Assembly (NCBI GenBank): GCA_946902985.2 | Contig: OX336388.2 | Location: forward strand, 226,136,467 to 226,200,466 | Source: Meconema thalassinum | Lineage: Eukaryota > Arthropoda > Insecta > Orthoptera > Tettigoniidae | DNA: 64,000 bases | Reading direction: 5' to 3' | In this document: in pieces, positions 33,871 to 44,458 of the stretch | How the letters are laid out: every line of letters begins with the position of its first letter | Numbering within the stretch: the stretch's first letter is position 1 | Notes under the pieces: model-generated | What the model was told of the DNA's origin: nothing | What the model saw: only the letters and a program-made list of their open reading frames with translations | Database searches by the model: none | Position numbers and translations under genes: made by a program

Positions 33871-34062
33871 GTTGTATTTCAACAAGCTACTACAACCAAC
33901 GTTCAATTATACTCCTTGAAAAGGACAAAGAGTTATAACAATACCCATGCATTTAGGAGAAAGTAGGCTATATGTTCTTTACTGAACATCTTGTTAAACT
34001 CTACTACAGCGTGACATCTGACAGCATGTTACAGCACTACCAACTCGACTTTTAGTGACTAA

Positions 34063-34440
34063 TCAAGACTCTAAAAAGTCACTAGGTCACTACATTTACG
34101 AAACGCCACATCTTCCTTCACTTTCGATACAATAGTCGCATCAACCGAAACTTCGCCAGACTTCAGCCTACACCATGCCGGGAAGAGCGCTACTAGCTCT
34201 CCCAGCTGGAAACGACGGAACCGTAAGAAGAGGAACCGGGACAGAGAAGCCGCCATGGAAACGACCATTGCCGAGCCACTCCTAGGACAGGATATCCGCC
34301 CAGCCGGAGAGTCCGACTCCGAGAGTGACACGGACCCCAACATCGCCCCAACCCGTCAAGGTCGCTCCAAGAAGAGAACCACCGCACCGTTTGACATCGT
34401 GTGCGGTAATTATCCGACGACACCAGTGCTCCCAAACCAC
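34063..34440 (+). pseudogene. 5' fragment of a related Jockey-type element
   Basis: The leader and the start of ORF1 are related to 26209-26575. RNRKKRNRDRE, DIRPAGESDSESD and FDIVCGNYPTTPVLPN match the ORF1 N-terminus, with the last part nearly identical at DNA level. ATGCCGGGA at about 34173 is out of frame with this homologous frame, so the ORF is broken near its start. Similarity stops abruptly at 34440. Everything downstream (rest of ORF1, ORF2, 3' UTR) is missing, the reverse of the usual 5' truncation. Confidence 0.8.
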
Positions 34441-34665
34441 TTGACGTTACAGACAGCTAGGCACAGGGCTCCGAGTGAAAGCCGAAGTTATACGATCGAC
34501 TTCGCGTCACCACATGGTAGCTTTACGATTGGTTACGAGGTGAGAAGCTGTTTCAAAATAAATCATGTGATTGTGTCAGGGCTTATCTATATTTGCGACA
34601 CTTTACTAAATATAAAATACTCTAGTGTAATATTCAACATATCATCTCAGAATACATTTCGTTCA
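34441..34665. other. Unannotated junction sequence
   Basis: About 225 bp between the Jockey fragment and an F1 fragment. The ORF1 frame stays open through it (to 34716), giving a chance chimera. GAGGTGAGAAG at about 34539 looks like a splice donor, but nothing else supports splicing. Confidence 0.3.
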
Positions 34666-35905
34666 GCCGACAGCTTTGAACTATGCACACGTATAGTACC
34701 TGACATTCTAGATTAATTTGGAGTAACTTATGTACGTCAGTGTTACCAACATGATTCTAAGCCTGCTGATAGGACCAATTTGTAAATACATGTAACTTCT
34801 ATACTACCAATTGGATTTCAACCAAATTTCGTATGTGCTACGTGTACCATAATAGATATGACTATGCTTATTCTTAAGAACAACCAAGGCTGCCAACTGT
34901 TAATAAATGCTGTCTCTATTATTTACCATATTATTAATATATCAGAAAGTATGTAAGCCAACAGCTTTAAAATTTGCACACGTATAGTACCTGGCATTCT
35001 AGATTAATTTGGAGAAACTAATATACGTCAGTGCTGCCAACATGACTCTAAGCCTGCTGCTAGGTCCAATTTTTAAATCCATGTAACGTCTATATTAACC
35101 AATGGACTTCATCCAAAATTGGCACAATAAGAGATCATAATATTTCAGATTATGTCTGACCTACACATGCATGACATTGTTGCCAACATGATTTACGCGC
35201 GCTGATAGATCCAATATCTAACTGCATGTAACGTTCATGCTATCCATTGGACAACAACAAAATTTTGTATTCTGTACCTTAAGATATGGAACTAACAATA
35301 TATTTAGTCACCAGGGCTGCCAACTGTAGTGCTCTATTAGGCTACATTACACCATATATTATTCGAACTAATTAGAAATTTCGATATTACCAATTATTTT
35401 CGTCATTATTCCAGATAGGTTTACATAGATTGGCATGAATGTTAAGTTTTAAGAAAAGTAGGCTCAAAACAAAAGTTTGGTGCTTTTCAGTCGATCAACA
35501 CGAATGTACCCAAAAAGAGCTGGATGACCCGTTTCGATCGTCAAGCGATCATCATCAGATCCAATACACTTAGGCTATAACATCTATGTTTGAGAATACA
35601 GGTGAAAAATATTTACAAAATGTACAATTATTTAGTTGCAGTATTGGTAATGCAACTGTCGGTGTATGCTAAATGTAGTATATCTGATGTTAGGTGAAAT
35701 GCTAAAATGGTGATAGAAATCCGGAGTTTGTCTGTTTGGGGTGATTATATGGTTGTAAAAATTCAACTATGGTTATACTGTAATAATACAGGCTGATACT
35801 TATCTAGTTGTCTTCCTGGCTGGAGATTCGAGCAGTTTCGTGTTTACTATTGCGCCAGTTGTGGTCGACTGTAGGCTCTTTAGTTCGTCACGGAACTTCT
35901 TGTTT
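34666..35905 (+). mobile_element. Helentron-like family F1, copy f (5'-truncated, with an insertion)
   Basis: F1 core monomers (GCCGACAGCTTTGAACTATG onward) run to GAAAAGTAGGCTC at 35465. The 3' end continues at 35871 (GTAGGCTCTTTAGTTCGTCA) through CGGAACTTCTTG to TT. The inserted 405 bp (35466-35870) is flanked by GTAGGCTC on both sides. The microsatellite end is missing. Confidence 0.7.
35466..35870 (+). mobile_element. 405-bp insertion with 8-bp target duplication, possibly Penelope-like
   Basis: GTAGGCTC at 35458-35465 and 35871-35878 flanks the insert. It contains CCCGTTTCGATCGTCAAGCG and ATCATCATCAGATCC, a block reminiscent of Penelope-like terminal regions (GTTTCG... then GATG/CATC repeats). 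A related piece (TTTTCAGTCGGTCAACACGA, GTGTACCCAAAAGAGCTGG) is at 45125-45195. No terminal inverted repeat was found. The family assignment is weak. Confidence 0.4.
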
Positions 35906-35992
35906 TTTTTTTTTTTTTTTTTTAATGTGGCTTCCCCAGTAGGCCTACTCCACGGTCTGTTTCACTTAATTTTACTCGAGTATAGGGTCTTG
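35906..35992. other. T tract and short spacer
   Basis: A run of T follows the F1 3' end, then about 60 bp of unassigned sequence before the pseudogene stop. Confidence 0.4.
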
Positions 35993-35995
35993 TCA

Positions 35996-36065
35996 TTCTT
36001 CTTCTTCTTCTTCTTCTTCTTCTTCTTCTTCTCCTTCTCCTACTTCTTCTTCTTCTTCCTCTTCT
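35996..36065 (-). repeat. (TTC)n microsatellite encoding a poly-Glu tail
   Basis: On the minus strand this is GAA repeats in the pseudogene frame, giving a C-terminal run of about 20 Glu (broken by V-G-E-G) directly before the TGA at 35993-35995. Confidence 0.75.
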
Positions 36066-36692
36066 CGATATTCCTGAGTTGACGTAAATTGTTCTAACAG
36101 CGATATATCACTTGTTTCGTCGTTGATGTAAGGATCGTCTTCTGTTAGAGATTCAACATTTAAGCACGATGGGCCTTGACAACTGGTGCATGCTGGTGAA
36201 CAAAATAAGCCTACTTTTCTGCAGCCGCATTTTGATTTACACCCCTTTTATGCAGTTGCAAAAAAAATAGTATTAAGAAGCTCTCCTGGTGCAGGTGGAA
36301 GTAGTGGTTCCAATATTAGCCTTCAACCCCATTCTTCTGGGTCAAGTTGATTACCAAACCACACTTGAACCTGGTAATAAACTCGATAAAAATATTGGTG
36401 AGCAGAAGCCGAAGTTGGATGAAGAAAAGCTAATTGCACACGTCTTTTATTACGCGTTAGTTTTGCAAAATATAAGCAACGTAACTTATCTATGCAAGTA
36501 ATTCTTTTTTGGAGCTCCATATACAGAAAGAAGAAAGCGAATTCCGTCGGTGATCAGAGTTTCTGGAGCAGAGCTTTTGCATATGTCATTAAATCTTGTT
36601 TTTCAAACAATTTGAAAACTGCTGTTTTACCCCTTCGGAACATTGCTGATGTTGTATCACAGCCAGTCATAGCATGTAACAATAGAATATGA

Positions 36693-38074
36693 TTTTTGCC
36701 TACTCTTCACATTTTGCAAAAATGAGGAAAAAGTAGGGGATCGATCCGGGAAAATGTGTGTCTGTCCTTCTGTCTGTCTGGCTGCAGAAATCGAAACCCA
36801 ATTTAGTATGAGTCAAGATGTATACCGGAATATCTCACGTCCATATTTGAAAATGATGTCAGTGCTATCAACTGCTGAAAAAACGCACTAGAAATTTGAG
36901 CTCCATGTGGATATCTTGGAAAGTATGCATGGGAGCTATTCCAAAATTGGCACACATGTAGATAATACTATTTCAGTTTAATTTCCAGGATGCCAAATTT
37001 GACAGTGTTGCCAAAATATTGTTAAGCCTTCTGATATGTCAATTTTGTAAATGCCTATAACTTCTACACTATCAATTGGATTTCAACCAAATTTTGTATG
37101 TAATATGTGTACATAAACAAATATGACTGAGCGTATTCTTAAGAGCCACCAGGGCTGCCAACTGTTAATAAATGCTCTCTCTCTCTCTATTTTCTTATCC
37201 AAATACCTATGTATCAGAAAGTATGCAAGCCGACAGCTTTAAACTATGCACACGTATAGTACATGACATTTTAGATTAATTTTGGAGTAACTTATATACT
37301 TCAGTTCTACCAACATGATTCTAAGCCTGCTGATAGGTCCAATTTTTAAATACACGTAACTTCTATACTATCAGATGGATTTCAACCAAATTTCGTATGT
37401 GCTATGTGTAACATAACATATATGACTCTCGGTATTCTTAAGAGCAATCAGGGCTGCCAACTGTTAATAAATGCTGTCTATAATTTGTTTACCCTAATAT
37501 CAATATATCAGAGAGTATGCAAGCCATTAGCTCTAAACTTTGCACACGTATAGTACCTGGCATTCTAGATTAATTTGGAGTAACTACTTAGGCCTACGCC
37601 AGTGCTGCCAACATGATTCTAAGCCTGCTGATAGATCCAATTTTAAAATGCATGTAACTTCTATACTAACTAATGGATTTCATTCAAAATTGACACAACA
37701 ATAGATCATATTATTTCAGATTATTTCTGACCAATACATGTATGTCATTGTTGCCAACATGATTTTACGCGCGATGTTAGATCCAATGTTTAACTGCATG
37801 TAACGTCCATGCTATCCATTGGACTTCAACCAAATTTTGTATTCTGTACCTTAAGAGATGGAACTAAGAATATATTCCGTCACCAGGGCTGCCAACTGTA
37901 GTTCTCTATTAGGCTACATTATGCCATGTATACAGTATTTTGATCTAATTAGAAATTTCGATATTACCAACCTAATTTCTTCATTATTCTATACAGATCC
38001 ATATAGATTAATCATTGGCATGGATATTACATTTTAAGGAAAGTAGGCTCTTTAGTTCGTCGCGGAACGTCTTG
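36693..38074 (+). mobile_element. Helentron-like family F1, copy d (complete) inside the pseudogene
   Basis: The 5' end is TTTTTGCCTACTCTTCACAT (36693), then a GTGTGTCTGTC microsatellite. The core is marked by GGGCTGCCAAC blocks. The 3' end is GAAAGTAGGCTC, then TTTAGTTCGTCGCGGAACGT and CTTG (38071-38074) followed by TT. Removing it joins ATATGA to TTACAT and keeps the pseudogene frame (K-C-N-H-I on the minus strand). The insertion is therefore clean, without a target duplication, as for rolling-circle elements. Confidence 0.8.
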
Positions 38075-38537
38075 TTACATTTAGGATAAGCCGATCAACT
38101 CGTATTTGAATATATTTGCGATGGTTGTTGAGCCTTGCCAGATTTTGAAAAGTAAATTATTTTTTCAATTGGAGTTCGAGCGGTAAGTAATACCAACAGG
38201 TCAACATCTTCACCAACAACACATTTTACATCAGTTGGATTGAAATGATTTATTGCAGTTTCTATGATGAGTACATCAGCGTCAGCTTGCTTGACTAAAA
38301 TATTTTCAGTGGTAAATTTTTCTTTTAGCATTGCTATGAACCGAGACATATTATGATTGTTTGACAAAAATTGTTGTTGGCTAGATGGGACTTTCATAAA
38401 TCGGTCAAAGAGAATATCAGAAGATGCCGATGTTTTTGCCACACGGCGACGTTGTTCTGCGGCTTTGATATGTTTTGTAGAATCAGTATGGCCATCAAAT
38501 ACTACGGTTACTTTTTGACCAAAATGTCTGCGTATAT

Positions 38538-39176
38538 CATCATCATCTTCCTAGCATTAATCCCACTTTATTGAAGGGTCTGCTTTTCTGCACTTTTTCT
38601 TCCATAATGCTCGATCTCGAGCGTCTCTAGTTGTGGCATTCACTAGTTGCATGTCCTCCCGCATAGTATCCAGCCAGCGCTTTCTCGGTCGCCCTCGTGG
38701 TCGTCGGCCTTCTGGACTGATGTCAAGTGCAGTTCTCGCGACTGAAGAGTGATTGCTACGCAGTACATGGCCATACCAACGTAGACGGCTCTCCCGCATT
38801 TTTTTAATGGATTGAAGCCATACCAAATGTAGCTCGAACATTGTCATTCCTGACGCAGTCCAGTCTAGTAAGTCCCTGTGTCCAGCAAATCCTATTCATC
38901 TCCATGACATGTAGTTGTTGTTCATGTCTCTTCGTTACTGGCCAGCATTCAGTACCGTACAGTGCTACTGGTCGAACGATGGTTCTGTAAATTTTCGACT
39001 TCAGATATAGTGGCACATTCCGGTCAAAAAGGACTCCAGTAACTTGGCGCCATTTCAGCCATGCAGCGTTGACTCTGTTTCGGACATCTGGTAGTGTTCG
39101 GCCATCTGAACAGATTAGCTTACCCAAGTATTTGAATACAGATGATTTTCGGAGTTCAGTGCCATCAATGTGAATA
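38538..39176 (-). mobile_element. RTE-type LINE 3' fragment with 11-bp target duplication
   Basis: TCTGCGTATAT at 38527-38537 and 39177-39187 flanks it. The minus strand reads ELRKSSVFKYLGK, GRTLPDVRNRV and YRTIVRPVALYGTECWP, then, after a frameshift near 38820-38845, RLRWYGHVLRS, GRRPRGRPRKRWLDT and ADPSIKWD before the stop. It ends in an (ATG)n-type tail (complement of CATCATCATC). This is a different RTE-like family from 22860-25345. It is a 5'-truncated insertion into the pseudogene. Confidence 0.88.
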
Positions 39177-39406
39177 TCTGCGTATATACTGAACATATTT
39201 ATCTGAGATATTACTGAATGTAACTTCTCGATCCCAAACGGCACGGTGCAATAAATATCCTCCATCGATAGTATATGTAGCAATTCTGTTGTCAACATCA
39301 ATGTTTACTTTTTAAAAACAATCATAAATGGCCAATGTTTGTGATCTTCGCATTCCAAGCTCATCGAATAAGGTTAATGGGTAGGGAGACAATTCATATT
39401 CAAATA

Positions 39407-40470
39407 TTTTTAGCCTATATTCAAATTTGAAAAAATAGGCTTATGAGATCACCTTTTGTCCGTGTGTGTGAGGAGTGTGTGTGTGTGTCCCTAATAACTT
39501 CTAAACGTCTGGAGAGTTTTCAATAAAACGAGGCAAGTTCATAGCACTAATCCGGACGACCCTGACCGTGCCCTTCAAATTTTCTTACGTCCCACCAAGC
39601 CAATATGGCGGCTGTGCGAAATATTTCACCAGCATTCAATATCTCCGAAACTATTCCCGATATCACCCTGGAATTTTTGCCGTGATAAAAGGAACTACTA
39701 GAAATTCACCTATGGGACTTTTGAAAAACTGGTAACTACAAAACCAAGATGGCGGCCACGCGAATTTGCGACTTTTAAATAGACGTTTCTCGCGATTTAA
39801 CCAACCAAAAGCAATAAAACTTGGTACAGTATATATTTATACACATTGTAATGCACCGACATCTAACTTCGTTCAATTGTTTACATAACCATAACATGGC
39901 GGATGTGCGGAATATTTCACCGGCATTCTATATCCCTGAAACTATTAGCGGTATCACCCTGAAATTTTGTACGGAGATAAAGGGCACTACTGAAAGTTCA
40001 TCTATAAGACTTTCAAAAACCGGTTAACTACAAAACGAACATGGCGGCCAAGCGAATTTTAAAATTTTAAATAGACCTTTCTCGCGGTTTAATGTTCCAA
40101 ACGCAATGAAATCTGGTACAGGAAATGTTTATACACATTGTAATGTACTGGTATCTAATTTAGTTCAATTGTTTACATAACGTCAATATGGCGGCTGTGC
40201 GAATTCTAAAATCTAGTTGTTACTTCTTGTGTCCTGATCATGCGATTGAAGCATTCAGCTACACGTACACAATAATGTTCATGTAACATTACATAACTCT
40301 AGGACCTACATAAAAATGCAACATGGCAACCATCCGAAATATTTAGTTGGTTCTCAATATCTACCAATCTATTACAGCAATCAAACTGATATTTTGTACA
40401 TTGATAGTGGCAATTAACATATGTAGGATATATGAAAATAGGCTGTATACTTCTTCACGGAACTACTTGT
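39407..40470 (+). mobile_element. Helentron-like family F3, copy a (complete) inside the pseudogene
   Basis: The 5' end is TTTTTAGCCTATATTC with AAAAAATAGGCTTATGAG, then a GTGTGTGTGAG microsatellite. The core has ATGGCGG motifs at 39605, 39749, 39896, 40041 and 40188 (steps 144, 147, 145, 147). The 3' end is GAAAATAGGCTGTATACTTC, TTCACGGAACTA and CTTG (40466-40469) followed by T. The architecture is as in F1 and F2 with different sequence. The 3' hairpin is weaker than in F1 and F2. Confidence 0.7.
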
Positions 40471-40744
40471 TATCTAATAAAATGTATTGATCAGACGCAA
40501 CTTTCAACCCATTTATTACTCGATTTCACAGCATTGAAATGTGTAAGAAGAAGGTCATTTGCCCGGGAAAAAGTGAATGATGCGCTGTCGTCTCAAGGAA
40601 GGAACAAAGAGGAATTAAAACTCATGGTAAGTTGCACCTGTCTTGTGCTCACTTCCTTCACTGGTTGATACCAGTCTTTCCGCACTATTATTTGCAAAGT
40701 GATTTCTCAGAGCTCGCCTTCTTTAAATCGCCACACATAAGAGG

Positions 40745-40945
40745 GACATGGTGGCCGAGAGCACTAATGCGCTACTTCGTGCCTCGCTGGCATCGGGAGG
40801 GTGTGCGTTCGTATTCCACCTCAGCCGTCCTGATATTAGTTTCGTGGTTTCCTATTTCACCACCTTGCCACGTTGGCTGAGTGGTTATCATGTCGGACTA
40901 CCAACCCCAAGCTTGCATGTTAGCTCCTGGCCGTGGTAAGTGATT
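40745..40945 (+). mobile_element. tRNA-related SINE, family D, two tRNA-like heads
   Basis: The first head has TGGTGGCCGAGAGCAC and GTTCGTATTCC (A- and B-box-like, Ser/Leu-type). The second, about 115 bp later, has GTTGGCTGAGTGGTTATCAT. The arrangement suggests a dimeric or nested SINE. It is not a functional tRNA. Confidence 0.45.
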
Positions 40946-41762
40946 TTTGAAAGGCAACGAAATTCACGCCTCGCATGTGATACGTTGTTGGCATGTTGGA
41001 ACCCATTCGAATTCAGTAGGCCGTATTCATAATGGCAAAATTAATCTCGGGATTATCCGCCAACACAAAGTTCCTCTTTTCTCTGCTAGAAAGCGTTATA
41101 GTGTCAAGCAGCTTAGATATCTAACCTCCTTGACATTCATAGGGCTCCAAGGAACAATAAAAAAATCGACATGTAAGCTACCCTCTGGGTGTCAAATAAC
41201 TTACCACCAGGCAAATGCCGTGACGGTTCCTTTCGATAGGTCCATTAGCATACATCATCACAGGTTAGGACAATACCGACTCACGACACAAACTAATTAA
41301 ACTTGGCAAGGTTTTAAGAAGCAACAACAGATGGCGCGGACAGCACTTAGTCGTAACGTTTAGTACAGAGGTGTGCAAATTATTAGAATCAAATAGAGAA
41401 TTTAAGTCAGATTTATTTTATTCAAAATCATTTTATTGATCAACCGATGACATCCCTTATCGACCTGCTTGGTGAAGTTTTCCCCTTATAACAAGGGCCC
41501 GGATGTTGATGACCTTAAAATTATCGAAAAATTACCTATAAAATTACCCTAAAATTCTCTTTCAATGACCTCATTTATTAAAAAAATGACCTAAAAATGA
41601 TCAATTTCATAATGATTGTCTTGTACAAATAATAGTTCGAATTACAGACATTCTTAGTAGAATTAGTGTATTGCTACTATACTATTAATCAATAGATTAA
41701 CAATGCGTCAATTTCATTTCTACTACAAAGTGAAAAATATATATTGCTAACTAAACAAACCT
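40946..41762. other. Unannotated stretch
   Basis: GGCCGTATTCATAATGGCAA (about 41021) resembles the ends of some DNA transposons, but no partner end is present. A 117-codon frame (40947-41300) has no recognised domain. Confidence 0.35.
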
Positions 41763-42898
41763 TAGTTTGCGTTGCAATGAACCAATATCGTCATCCTCTA
41801 GTTATCAAAGGTGAAGGAACGGTTGTTGTCAGTTAATACTGTTTTATATTTCGAGAAACCTCTCCACTTCCACTTATGTAATAGCAGCATATTCGAAAAA
41901 CACTATGTCACTGGCTGTTAAAACAAATCCTCTTCAAAAATGTCAATTCGGAAGTCTTCTCCTGACAAACTACTGGCTATTTGACACACTGTCCGATACC
42001 CTTTATTCTTGTCGAATACACATTTTATTTTCTGTCTGATTGAGTCCCCAATCTCACCTTTTACATGTTTTATACAACCTTCAGCATTCCTGACTAACTC
42101 TATTGACTTGGCCAATACCATGCCACTTTGAAAAATTTGATTTTATGCAAGCCAATTTACCTTCCATTTGAGGATCAGAAAACAGGTCCTGTGCAATCCC
42201 AATAGCCTTAGCATCTGTCCTATCAAAGCCATTCACTACTTCTCTCACTATGTGAAAATTGTCACATGCATGCAGTCAACCAAGTACCCCAGCGTGATAA
42301 AACTGGTGCTGGGGGCAAAGCTACATCAGGGGCCTTGTCTTTGAAATATTTTGCGCGGGATGGTGCTTTGACAAAGACTTTCTTTACCGTTGAAACTAGT
42401 CTATCTACTTCTGAAAATTTTGATCAGACCTCTTCTGCAATTCGATGAAAAGCATGGGCCAGACAAGTAACATGCACCATCTTATTGTAAAATGATTTGA
42501 TAGATTTTGCTGTCATTACCATGTAAGGTGCTGCATCTGTTAGGAAGAGGAGCCGTTCTCATTTTGTATTCCCCTAGCGTAGGCCATATTAAACATATGG
42601 ATTTATCGAACAGTTTGCAGATCTGAGTGTGGTTAACCACTTCCAAAACCTCTGAGGTCAGAAGAAAAGTTTGCCCGGGACTGTTTGTTTCTAGGGTCCC
42701 TATCTCTACATTTCCTACATAACGTCCCTATGAATCTGTAGTCTCGTCAACTGATACGTAATTTTTTTCCCATTCACTCATTCACGTATTCGGTTTAACG
42801 TGTCTTCATAACATTTTGATAGGTAGTTTTTACGCAATGTTGACTCGTCTGGAATAGTATGACCAGTGTGGCGTTCGAGGAAGGAAAGTAAAAAAAAT
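41763..42898 (-). pseudogene. hAT-type transposase pseudogene
   Basis: Minus-strand pieces in order: FLERHTGHTIPDESTLRKNY (about 42895-42835), YVSVDETTDS with the first catalytic-type Asp, FLLTSEVLEVVNHTQI, LLFLTDAAPYM, VHVTCLAHAFHRIAEE (the C-x2-H hAT motif), PPAPVLSRWGTWL, and NKGYRTVCQIASSLSGEDF. The end is the dimerisation-type KYKTVLTDNNRSFTFDN and LVHCNAN before TAA at 41763-41765. Several stops and frameshifts (for example at 42768, 42690, 42560 and 41915) break it. No terminal repeats were identified. Confidence 0.82.
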
Positions 42899-42914
42899 AA
42901 AAAACCTCTATGGA

Positions 42915-43095
42915 GATCAAATTGATAGAGGAGAAATTAAAGGAAGTAGGATACTTCTGTTACTTAGGAAGCAAAATAACCAGTGATGGACGAAACAAAG
43001 AGGAAGTAGGTTAGCTCAGGCAAGGGAAGCATTTCTACAAAAAAGGAATCTGTTGACATCGAATATAGATTTAGTTATTAGGAAGTCATTTTTTA
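42915..43095 (+). pseudogene. RTE-type LINE fragment
   Basis: ATGGAGATCAAATTGATAGA reads MEIKLIEEKLKEVGYFCYLG then SKITSDGR, the same family and region as 23440-23300 on the minus strand. A frameshift follows at once. It is a short internal fragment. Confidence 0.75.
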
Positions 43096-43102
43096 AATGT
43101 AT

Positions 43103-43825
43103 AATCATTTACTGTACCACATTTCACTGCGCTCAGAGAGTTAAATCACGAGAAAAGTCTATTAAAATGTTTCAAATTCGCTTGGCCGCCATGTTTGTTT
43201 TGTTCTTAACAGGTTTTTGAACGTTACATAGATAAACTTGTAGCATTGTCCTTTATCACCGTACAAAATTTCAGGGTGATATCTGTAATAGTTTCGAAGA
43301 TGTAGAATGCCAGTGAAATATTTCGCACAGCCGCCATTTGGAGGTTATGTAAACAATCGAACTAAATTAGACGCCAGTGCATTACAATGTGTATAAACAT
43401 TTGCTGAACCAAGTTTCATTACGTTTCGATGGTTAAATCGCTAGAAAAGTCTATTTAAAAGTCTCAACTTCGCTTGGCCGCCATGTTGGTTTTGTAATTA
43501 CCAGATTTTTGAACGTCTTATAGGTAAACTTCTAATAGTACCCTTTATCACCGTACAAACGTTCGGCGTGATATCGGTAATAGTTTCGGAGATACTGAAT
43601 GTTGGTGAAATATATCGCACAGCCGCCATGTTGGATTGGTGCTACAGAATAAAATTTGAAGGGCACAGTCGGAGTCAGCCTGAATGGTGCTATGATCTTA
43701 CCGAGTTTCATTGAAATCGCCTAGCCGTTATAAGTTATTGGGGATACACACACGAATCACACACACAGATAGACATACGGACAAAAGGTGATCTCATAAG
43801 CCTATCTTTTTTTCATAAAATAAAA
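43103..43825 (-). mobile_element. Helentron-like family F3, copy b (3'-truncated)
   Basis: GCCGCCAT motifs at 43186, 43330, 43477 and 43622 (steps 144, 147, 145) match the minus strand of F3 copy a. The 5' end region GATCTCATAAGCCTAT is at 43790-43805. The end is interrupted by the F2 copy at 43826. Confidence 0.7.
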
Positions 43826-44458
43826 CAAGAAATTCGGTAAAGAACATATAGCCTACTTTCTCCTAAATGCATGGGTAAAGTTTTAACTCTTTGTCCATTT
43901 CAAGGAGTATAATTGGATATTGGTTGTAGTAGCTTGTTGGAATACAACGCGTTATACGGATATTAAACATGAATATGCTGAGCCCTTTGCTAGTGCTACC
44001 TGTACAAAATTTCATTCAATTCGGTTTCACCGTGTTTAAATAGAAAGGCGGAGTCGATTTGCTCACATACACGGCCAGCATCCACAAATTATTGGTATGA
44101 TGATCTTGTAGTTTGGTCAAAAGACCCTTAATACATAAAGGTATAACGTTGCAAAATTTGGTAGAGATCAGATGAATAGGTTGGTCATAATTTGATTTAA
44201 GCTTTTAACATTTGTGTGGCCGCCATTACCTTTGCGTCAAGATGACGGCGATATAAAACATGACACTGAGGTGCGCTTTGCTAGTGCTACCTCTGTACCA
44301 AATTTCGTTCTATTCGGTTTCACCGTGTTCGAATTGATAGGGGGGACATACATTCAGAGTACACACAGTACACACACACAGACAGACACACAATTTTTGG
44401 CCCTGTATTGATATCATAAGTCTACTTTCATTTTTTGCACAAAAAAAAAATAGGCAAA
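43826..44458 (-). mobile_element. Helentron-like family F2, short copy
   Basis: The 3' end is CAAGAAATTCGGTAAAGAAC, ATATAGCCTACTTTCTCC. It holds about one and a half core units. CACACAGACAGACACACAAT microsatellite precedes the degenerate 5' end TAGGCAAAAA (44451-44460). Confidence 0.7.

Larger units (their letters stand above)
31328..33993 (+). mobile_element. Helentron-like family F2, complete copy with eight-unit array
   Basis: The 5' end is TTTTTAACCTACTTTCGA (31328), with a GTCTGT/GTGTGAG microsatellite at 31375-31412. The tandem core runs to about 33870. The 3' end is GAAAGTAGGCT (33959-33969), hairpin TGTTC/GAACA (33972-33987) and CTTG (33990-33993) followed by TT. The subterminal inverted repeats (ACCTACTTTC vs GAAAGTAGGCT) and single terminal hairpin match Helentron/HINE structure. 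Short open frames inside (31739-31945, 32032-32262) recur once per unit and are not genes. Confidence 0.75.
35993..40560 (-). pseudogene. PIN-like nuclease/Cys-rich protein pseudogene split by three insertions
   Basis: Read on the minus strand, pieces of one protein appear in order. 40560-40471 reads KVASDQYILLDIF. 39406-39188 reads YELSPYPLTLFDELGMRRSQ, then VWDREVTF and YVQYIRR. 38526-38078 reads HFGQKVTVVFDGH, then KQADADVLIIETAI and VVGEDVDLLVLLTA, the acidic clusters of a PIN/FEN-like fold. 36692-35993 reads HAMTGCDTTSA, AHQYFYRVYYQVQVW, GCKSKCGCRKVGLFC, CTSCQGPSCLN, then a run of Glu and a TGA stop. This is a recurrent insect ORF family of unknown function. The missing sequence is replaced by F3 (39407-40470), an RTE fragment (38538-39176) and F1 (36693-38074). 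In-frame stops (TGA at 38095-38097 and others) show it is dead. Confidence 0.75.

Noticed and set aside
34255..34716. 153-codon frame as a novel fusion gene
   Set aside because: It is a broken retrotransposon N-terminus running by chance into unrelated sequence; no evidence of expression or splicing.
41021..41060. GGCCGTATTCATAA as a DNA transposon end
   Set aside because: No complementary end or target duplication could be located.
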